Source: Gerris lacustris
Taxonomy: Eukaryota; Arthropoda; Insecta; Hemiptera; Gerridae
DNA: 64,000 nt
Reading direction: 5' to 3'
Assembly (NCBI GenBank): GCA_951217055.1
Contig: OX578276.1
Location: forward strand, 137,149,787 to 137,213,786
This document shows positions 56,026 to 64,000 of this stretch, piece after piece (within the stretch, counting starts at the first letter, position 1; the number at the start of each line of letters is the position of its first letter). A program made the translations under genes and the position numbers. The notes below the pieces were generated by a model, which saw nothing but the letters and a program-made list of their open reading frames with translations, did no database searches and was not told where the DNA came from.

Positions 56026-56111
<86 letters not shown>

Positions 56112-56124
56112 CCAAAGGTATTTG

Positions 56125-56204
<80 letters not shown>

Positions 56205-56229
56205 GTATATATATACCAAATACCTTTGG
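56026..56229. repeat. Two AT microsatellites with a short inverted repeat
   Basis: AT/TG dinucleotides occupy 56026-56111, then CCAAAGGTATTTGG (56112-56125), another AT run (about 56130-56213), and the inverse CCAAATACCTTTGG (56216-56229). The 15-bp inverse pair flanks the second AT run. Long frames of alternating Tyr-Ile here come from the dinucleotide repeat, not genes. Confidence 0.9.
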
Positions 56230-57550
56230 CTGACTGACTGGCTCATCAGGTTAACTTTGAATTAAAAAAATGGTGGCCATATTTACATGAATTTATTACC
56301 AGGTTCAGCAGATGATTGCTAATCACTTTTTACAGGTATAATGGGTTGGTGGGACGGGAGGGGAGAGGGGGGTGATCTAAGAGAAGTGGTAAAAAAACAT
56401 TGCTTCTTGGGAGAGAAAACCAAGCAAGCTTCTTCGCTTGACGTAATTAATCACCTACGGATTTTCCCAAATTTAATTAAGATTATTTGACTTAATTTTA
56501 CTGTTGACATTTGCTTAACTTAAGAATTTTAATATTTCTTGGAGGTAGGTTATAAATCTATTAAATTAAAAAACATAACGCATTCCTTCGACATGGCACC
56601 AGCTATTCGGTGAATAAAATTTCCATAGCCTTTTATAAATAATGTTCTTCTATTTTCTAAGCTCTGAATATGTCTTAATTGCAATTAACAAGGCTGTTAA
56701 ATTAAGAATGATCTAAGATTTAATGAAAGTGTTCTTTTATCTCCTTCCGGCATTTACAAAATGTATTGTCCACTAAGTTAAAATATAGAATAAAAAAACA
56801 ATGAAATAAAAAATAATAAATAACATTAAATACTGTACTAAAATGAATTTTCCTCCACGATTACCTCCACAAATTACGGAATGTTCAAATATAATATTTT
56901 ATATAATTTTACACTGAGGATATGATTATTTCACTTTTTTGGTTGTTATGTAAAGAGGTCGAAATCCAATTTTCAGTTCTTTTCTTCTACTTAACTGATT
57001 TTAATGAATGAAGGCCTTTTGAATTCGTCTAGGGCTCTAGTGCATTCTCCCCCTCCCCCAACTCACCCCCCCCCCCCCTAAACTCATTCCTACGCTGAAC
57101 ACATTCTCGCTCCTCAGAGCGAGAAACCAAGTTAGCTAACAGTAAAATGGGTAGAAACCAAGTAAGCGTCATACGAAGTGGTGAGCCTGACAATTATATG
57201 GAGTTACTAATGTTGCAACACATGAACCATAGTGTGTATACAATATAACTATCTGCAATAAGACCTAAAAAGCTAAGTCTGCAATTTTCCATCATGGTGA
57301 GACAATATTAAGGGATCAATTCGTTACTTATATAAGGTCAGAATCCAGCTGGATATGCGCAAATGATGGCAATGTTAGTGTATCTAGGTGGCCAAATGCT
57401 GCTAAAAATCTTTATATGCTCCTACTATCAAAATGTTAAGTTCTTTCAATGTCATAGGCCTCGTAGTTCTCCAATCTCCATAGACCTGGTCAAGCTCTTA
57501 ACTTCACTTTTATTTGTTCTAATGTGTGGGAATAAACAGTTGCTGGAAGC
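56230..57550. other. AT-rich DNA and a C-run patch
   Basis: Nothing coding supported. A C/T-rich patch at 57045-57080 is followed by CATTCCTACGCTGAAC, which may be a worn hAT end. Confidence 0.4.
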
Positions 57551-57559
57551 AACTTCAGG

Positions 57560-57880
57560 GGTGTTGTGTATCGTGTTGTCGACTCGACATCACGACGCTA
57601 TTACTGATCTGTGATCGTTGTTTTTCACTGCTGTTACGTGTTCTTGTAGTCTTGTAGGCGAGTTGAGACCAATCTTCCGGTTTGTCCGATGTAGTTTTGC
57701 CGCAACTGCAAGGGATTTAGTATACACCGCAAGTTTTGAGATGAAAGTGGTCTTTTGGAGATTTCAGGAGGCTTTTAGTGTGGACATAAGAGCGTTAAAA
57801 GTGGTCCCGATGCCGTGTTATTGGAGAATCCTGCTTATCTTATCCGTCGCACATTGACCCGCAGGCGCTGCAGAGGGTAG
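57560..57880 (-). pseudogene. Penelope-like element C-terminus with GIY-YIG endonuclease relic
   Basis: On the minus strand (5' near 57880) the frame reads D-K-I-S-R-I-L-Q, later T-T-F-I-S-K-L, then C-G-V-Y, stop, I-P-C-S-C-G-K-T, and after a frameshift Y-I-G-Q-T-G-R-L-V-S-T-R-L. The string G-V-Y-x-I-P-C-x-C-G-K-x-Y-I-G-Q-T-G-R is the GIY-YIG endonuclease signature of Penelope-like retroelements. It is followed by H-V-T-A-V, where a conserved E-H normally stands. The active-site arginine is kept in T-R-L. A stop and at least one frameshift inactivate it. The reverse transcriptase is not present nearby. Confidence 0.6.
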
Positions 57881-59980
57881 CACAGCTTTTATCAACCGCA
57901 AAAATATACGAGACTGCGCGAATTGAAACCCCAGATCCACTAGAGTCGGGGAGGCCACGTGTGATGTAGTACTGCCCTGTTCTGCGTCTCAATTCGTGTG
58001 GTTTCGTATAAATCTGCGGTTAAAAACTTTGCTGCCGTGCCTGCGTCTTAATGTGAGCCCAGGCTGTTTGTTGTTTGAATGTGCAAGGTGTACCATAGTT
58101 AAAAATGCGTCGAAGATTTAAACCAATTGTATTGGGAAAACAGAATTGCGAGCAGAAGAGCAAATAACACGTGCGATTTTATTGAATAGATTTGAAGTAA
58201 TCAAGTTGAAATCAACTAGTTGTTTTTTCTTAGGAGTAAGGACCAAATAACGTGAAAAAGCTTGAGTTAGAAAAGGGTATGTAGATGGTGGGTGCCATGA
58301 AGAGATGTCTAGACTGAATTACCATGCACCCTTTGCGAACATTACAGCAATTTATGTCGTTTTACCCTTTCTGTTTCAACATATTGATTTTCGTTTCCTT
58401 TATTTGAAAGTCTCCTCCAATTTTCTTCGTGTTATTTTTCATAGTTACTGTTTATAATTTAAGTTTACATATTAATATATTATGTAAGCTTAAAACTTGT
58501 TTTCTTGGATAAATTGTAGACTTTTATTTTTAGTAGACCCTGCTGGTAGAAAACTTTTCATCTTATGTAGAATGTTGTAAGTTCTGGATGCATTCACTTT
58601 TATGGTATTCAGGTAATGGTAATGGCACTTTTTATGTTAATGGTATTTAGAATTTTCTTTTCTTTTTTTAATTAATAGTTTTTTTAGACGAACATATCAT
58701 CACATATCATCTTTTATATTAGGTTGATAATTGTTGACGAAAATTCACATTTATAATTTATGAATGTTCCTTTTGAACCTAATCATACCTCATATTGCAA
58801 GTCCTTCGGAATAGATTTACTTTCATATATTTATTATATTTTAATTCCTGACTGATTTTGATTTGGTACCTAAAGTCCTTAATTTGATTTTTTTTTTTTG
58901 TTCTTTTGTGCTAAAGTATTTTTGTTAAATATAAAACTTTTGGCAAGATGTGATATTTTGCAACAGTTCCAGCTACACTGCTTGTGTTCTATTGTTATCT
59001 ATACTTCTAGAGTTTCGTAATGCTTGTTATCTAGGATTAGTTTAGATATAGCCTAGTTGGATTTCGTGTTGGGAGGCCATCCAGAACAGAACAAGGCGTG
59101 TGCTTTGTACGGTTCTTGATAAATAGCAAAAGACCAGTGGTTAATAACAGATGGAATGTAACGGTTTCATTCGCTTTTTCCTCCTACAGCTATTTACCCT
59201 TCACTTCTCTTCGTCAAATTTAGTTAGGGCTAGATCTCCACCTCGCAGATATCCTAGGTCTGATTAAGAGCTCTTGTAGCCTTGTTTTGCCCTTTTAGTT
59301 TTATTGCCAGTTGAGGAACTACCGCAAAGTGGGTACTGCTTCTCGCTTTTATCGAGTGCTAGACTAAAATGTTGAGGTGTTAAACGTTAAATGATTCAGA
59401 TTTTCTGGAGATTGTTGTAAAATAATATATAGCTATAAGGATTTAACTATTTTATGTTAAGTAAAGAAAGGTTTTCTTTAGTGTTCGAGGATAGAACCGG
59501 CCAAAACCAAGGATCCTTATAATTCCTGCGATTGTCTAACTTTCTGATCTCCAAAAGTAGCCTATTAAAAAAAATTAAAACTTTGCAGTTATGTTAAGTG
59601 GTATAACCCAAGCACAGGAAAAATATAGGGAAGCCCAAAAAATAATCCCTCAAAAATTAACGATTGACATTTTTAAACAGAAATGGTCATGGTAGGATGT
59701 TCAGGAGCTTCACTGACTACAAATGCATATTGGATTAGTTTTGTAAATTCATCCAGGACATACGGCTTTAGGCCATATTATGCGTCCTTAACAATTGCGA
59801 TTTTCGTTATTTCCGTTATAATGACTTATAGAATTTAGAAACTGTCGGAATTAGAGATTAAGAAGTAAAAAATAAAGAGTGAATAAATTGAAACGCTTGA
59901 TAATTTTAGGAAAAATATAATTATACAACACGAGGGAGGTTATGAGGTTAGATTGCCAGGGTTAACTGATTTAGGACTAT
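57881..59980. other. Mostly unrecognised DNA
   Basis: 57881-58060 is GC-richer and may be more of the Penelope-like sequence. The rest is AT-rich without motifs. The 58080-58330 stretch shows no frame. Confidence 0.4.
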
Positions 59981-59983
59981 ATT

Positions 59984-61441
59984 TTGTGCAGATATATGCA
60001 GACGGGTTTTAGACTTGATAAATATGCTGTAAATTTTGATGTAAAAGAATTTTTTTTACAAATCAGTTCAGCAAAAGAAGGAAGACCTTACTTGAGATTT
60101 CTCTGGTGGGAGGACTACACCAAAAAATCATTGAAATTTTTTATTACAAAAGAGTTATTTTTGGAGTTAAGCCAATCCGTTCTTACTTCCAGCTACAATA
60201 AATTACCATCTGGAAATTGCACCAAATCATACGAAACAGCAGTTAAATTAGCTAGATCGTTTTACATGGATAATTTTGTCACTTCAGTGAAAAATGATAA
60301 GGACTTAAGCGCAGTCCATCTCTAAGAGCAAAGATTTGGTGGAATCTGGTATGTTTAATTTAAGAGGATGTATCAGTAATAAAATTATGGACAAAAAGAA
60401 TTTAGATTCGATGTATATGTCCTGAAGTTGCGAAGTTTTTGGGAATAGACTGGAGTTTATGAAAAGCCACATTAAGTTGTCATACTAATTGGGATTGTAC
60501 ATTAAAACAAGTAATCAAAAAATATTAAGTTTTGAGGCAAAGATATTTGATAGCATTGAGTTTTTATCTTGACAACTCTAGTGTAATTTTACTTTAGGAA
60601 ATATGGAACTAAATTAGGTTGGGATGTTGAATTTATGTCGGATATAATTAATCAACTTTTCTTTATGCAGTACACCTAGGTAGATATTACAAAATCAATG
60701 AGAAGGACTATCTATCTACTTATTTTGTGATGCTAGTAAAACATTCTTATGGGGCCTTAATTTTTACTAGGCGTAGGCGTTATAATGGGGAATTTTAATT
60801 GGCTAAATCTAGAGTAGTACTGGCTCGAATAACTACTGTTCCAACATTTGCACTAGCTGCAAAAATAGGGACTCGTTTGTTTAGATCTATAAATAGCCTG
60901 CAGGAGTTTTCTAATGCTGAAGTTTTCAGTTGGAGTGACTTAGTGTGTAAGACTCGCTTGGTTAAAAACAGAGAAAAAATGTGTTTATAACCAATAGACT
61001 TGAAGAAAAACCTTTTTTCATCTGAGTTATTAAAAAGTCCAGTGGTTTCAAAGATATGGTAATCAATCAGAAGTATTTGGAATTTATGTCTATCTCTTCT
61101 TTTCTATACAATATAAAAGCGCAAGGCTGACACGCTAACTGATTTTAATGATTGGCCACTAGCAGAATAGTCAGAAACTTGAATAATATAATAAACTCGA
61201 AGCTATATTCACCAACTTCTTCTTGGTGGAGAGGTGGTGCGAGCGGTTAGTCCGTCTCTTCAAGGAACTGAATAATATAACGATGGAAGAAACTGACAAA
61301 ATCATGGCTTGGCAAGTAAACAACAAGTATAGAAAAATGTGTAGATCTCAAGTAAAGATTGAAGTGGAAATCAAATTGTGGCAGAATAAGGTTATGCCAG
61401 TGCTTAATGCGTTGGAACATGAATCAGAAACACATAGCTGA
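59984..61441 (+). pseudogene. Heavily decayed BEL/Pao-type LTR retroelement pol fragment
   Basis: The first frame (59984-60325) reads F-R-L-D-K-Y-A-V-N-F-D-V-K-E-F-F-L-Q-I (RT motif A), Y-L-R-F-L-W-W, K-L-P-S-G-N and F-Y-M-D-N-F-V-T. The last is the Pao-type Y-V-D-D-F box with its second Asp changed to Asn (codon AAT at 60272). Past many stops, a piece at 60799-60990 gives L-A-K-S-R-V-V-L-A-R and R-L-F-R-S-I (RNase H region). At 61223-61441 W-C-E-R-L-V-R-L-F-K-E-L resembles the integrase C-terminal W-E-R-L-V-R box. The order RT, RNase H, integrase is kept, and it is inactive. No LTRs or gag were recognised. Confidence 0.65.
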
Positions 61442-61777
61442 CTCACTCACTGATATTAAATTAGCCAACTTTCATTGAGATTGCTCGGGCCTGATAAGTA
61501 TTAGAGTAGAAATTTAAACTGATTTCTTATCTATTCGACGCCCTCTTTAAAATGTCGTTTACGTATACGTAGTTTTTATAGGGTTGTCGACAACTTTTTA
61601 AAAACAACCTTCAAGCTCTAATATCGGTTAATATTATTATTTTTGATCCGATTTGAAGAAACTTGGTATGCATACCTTGTTTGATGATTTATTTTATATT
61701 TCAAAACTTCGAGTTCAAATAGTACCCAATGTCTGTTTAGGTAAGGTATGATTTGTTACAACTATGTATACATTCGA

Positions 61778-61779
<2 letters not shown>

Positions 61780-61849
<70 letters not shown>
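61780..61849. repeat. (AT)n microsatellite, about 70 bp
   Basis: AT dinucleotides directly upstream of a family A copy. Confidence 0.95.
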
Positions 61850-61855
<6 letters not shown>

Positions 61856-61887
61856 TTTATGCATTTAGTAACCTTTTACCTAAAGAT

Positions 61888-62420
61888 ATTTGCTTCCGAG
61901 CTTACCGAAAGTAATGGAGGCTATGCGATCGTTCCGCGAAGAACGAAAATTTGTTATGTCTATGATTTCAAAAATTCCAAGACAGAAAACCTTTTAAGAC
62001 ATCAAAGAACATTTTTGGTTCCGTGTCTGTCTGTTGGTCTGTCACTCAGTTTTTGCGAACAAACTAATCATTCGATTGTAATGAAATGAAACGATTGGAA
62101 GATCATAACTAGCCCATTTTTGGTCCCATATAAGTTTCAACCTTCTGCGCCCATTTTCATCTCTTCCATATGCGCAAAAACATACATTTATTTACATGTA
62201 TATCATCAAAAGTACTCATCTGATTTTTTTTTAAGTTTGGATGGTTTGTTAGCCCAAATTAAGTTTAACCCCCTACCGCTCTTTATTTTTTGCTAAATTG
62301 ATACTTTAATACATGTAAAATATCTAAACAATCTCGACAGATTTAAGAAACTGTGGGAAAATTAAATAAATTTGGCAATCATAATTTGTAAGACCATAAA
62401 ATCATGATGTATAAGAAATA
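61888..62420 (+). repeat. Family A dispersed repeat (nearly complete)
   Basis: It begins TTGCTTCCGAGCTTACCGAA and includes ATTTTTGGTTCCGTGTCTGT, TAAGTTTCAACCTTCTGCGC and TTTACATGTATATCATCAAA. It ends near AAAATCATGATGTATAAGAA, without the usual AATTGGCAGTC tail. Confidence 0.75.
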
Positions 62421-62608
62421 AAAAGGGTGGTCATTTAATCTGATTTTCAAGACATCGTTGAAACGAGTGTTTTCTCTTATATAATTCTTCTATTGAATTA
62501 TTTCAAGCGTGAAGCAGTGTAAACCAGCTAGTTAGTTAATGGCAATAAAAACACTTCTTGCATGTATACTCATTAATATATATTTGAACTGTGGCTTTCC
62601 TTTACATT

Positions 62609-62641
<33 letters not shown>

Positions 62642-64000
62642 TGTGAAACAACTAATAATGTAAAAATATTGAGTAGTGGAGTGAATTTTCAAAGGAAACG
62701 ATGCTTCAAAGAAAACTCGGTCCGTTATCGACAGCTGACTCTAAAATGAAGATAACTTTTTCCTCTGATGTTAGGTTTTTTCTAAGGGATGTACTGAAGG
62801 TTGGATGTATCTCTTGACACGTCTAAAGCAGGTGTAAGCGAGTTGCTCAGTTTCTAAGTAGAAGGAGGCGCTCCCTAGTTATTGATGGGCTAACCCTTGA
62901 CTCCTTGATGTCGGAGTTGCTGCCAACTTCAGGCCCTTTAGGGCCGTAACGTTACAGCACCGAACTAACCTCTGCTTTGTTTCATCCCTCCCGCCTGATT
63001 TACCACTTCTACCCTTAGTATAACTCTTTCCCTGTTCCTTCTGGTCGTTAACTTTTTCTTCTGTTTATTTTCGGTTAGTTTTGAGCGGAAATCTTTAAAA
63101 GATTTAGTTAAAATAAACTATCAAATTTTTTTTTTTCAGTATTTATTAAATGTTAGAGGATTTTAAAGAAATTAAGTTTCAGGGATTGTCTATTAATGGC
63201 CAGTCAATTGACTAAAACAGTTTGAGTGTGGGAGGAAAAATCTTATTTGGTATTTTTTTCATCGGATAAATAATAATTATTAAAACTTTATTTATAAATA
63301 TTTGTTTTTTTATTTCTTCTTCATTATAATAGTAATGTTCATTCGAAAAAAATACAATACATGCAACATATTAATATTTTTCAAACATTAAGGAAAAGTT
63401 AGAACCTTGAGTCTAAAGCCTAAGGTTTAGAATTTGTGTAGTAACACTTTACAATAGATAATCGTATAAATATATAAACATTAAATGTTACTAGGCATCG
63501 CGTGGCTCTATTATTGAAGCGAGCGTAATCCAATAAATTTTAGGTATTAAGAAAATAGTTAATCATGATTAGTTGATAGTTGAAGAGGATGATTGTAATA
63601 GAAAGCCAGGTAGTGGGGGAGAAGTGTATATTCTTCATATTACTTAACGTAGATGTTCCGACTATCTTCGATTCAACAATTATAAAATGTATCACATCAA
63701 GTTGAAATTGTACATGCCTGTTTCAATTGTACTTTAGATGATTTGTATGAAGTTTTGTTAAAATCGTTACCTTAGAACGTAAGATATCGGTAAAAACGTT
63801 GCTTTCTCTATTTTAAACGTTTAGGTCTGGTTTAATAGTTTTAACGATCTTTATCACTTCATAGCGGTGTCGCTGTTGGTTTTACAAAAAACAATATTGG
63901 ACGACTCCAATCTTAATACATTATCTTAACATAATCTTGCTGTGTGCTCACCGTCACTCAAGTACAGAGAACCATTATTTAATTGAGATTTTCTTCTTTT
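62421..64000. other. AT-rich DNA to the window end
   Basis: A short (AT)n lies at 62618-62641. A GC-richer part at 62820-63010 shows no coding frame. A fragment near 63840-63890 (CTTCATAGCGGTGTCGCTGT) belongs to the variant middle of family A. No gene supported. Confidence 0.5.

Noticed and set aside
55912..56246. Long Tyr-Ile repeat frames on both strands
   Set aside because: Translation of an AT dinucleotide microsatellite.

Overview
The window is AT-rich, intron-dense eukaryotic DNA, most likely from an insect or another arthropod. The evidence is the split exons with canonical splice sites, a mariner of the common arthropod type, fragments of R2-like, jockey-superfamily, Penelope-like and BEL/Pao retroelements, and very many short non-coding DNA transposons. 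The species cannot be told from the sequence.

One host gene on the + strand is well supported. Three coding exons (4299-4445, 14850-14991, 19287-19388) have matching splice phases. They encode a low-complexity, acidic then Ser/Ala-rich segment with LxxLL-like helices and an 'IKIEPD' sumoylation-type motif. This looks like a large transcriptional co-activator; Mastermind is my best guess, held only moderately. The introns are about 10.4 kb and 4.3 kb, and neither end of the gene was found. The second exon can read through its donor to a stop at 15036 with an AATAAA at 15134, so a short isoform is possible. A second candidate is a 95-aa two-TM membrane protein on the - strand (7861-8148), with polyadenylation signals, lying inside the first intron.

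Nearly everything else is mobile-element debris. 0-19 kb: a broken recombinase-like first exon, several long-terminal-inverted-repeat elements, two perfect hairpins (one carrying a tRNA T-arm-like sequence) and a perfect 73-bp hAT mini-element with its 8-bp target duplication. 20-29 kb: a LINE 3' end, dispersed family A, and a decayed R2-clade retrotransposon (24.1-28.2 kb) interrupted by two nested insertions. 29-36 kb: a TA-flanked inverted-repeat element, two hAT-type elements with target duplications, and a hAT transposase fragment. 38-44 kb: a 680-bp palindrome with a 20-bp tandem array, a foldback element with a recombinase-like ORF start, a 986-bp hAT element and a tRNA-Phe-like relic. 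47-55 kb: a second foldback copy inside family A, a mariner with its D,D34D triad, a 5'-truncated LINE with an (ATCTA)n tail, and a MADF-domain relic. 56-62 kb: AT microsatellites, a Penelope-like GIY-YIG fragment and a BEL/Pao pol relic. No CRISPR array, rRNA or intact autonomous element was found.

The parts do not form a pathway. The host gene is one transcription unit, and the rest records repeated insertion into its introns and downstream DNA.
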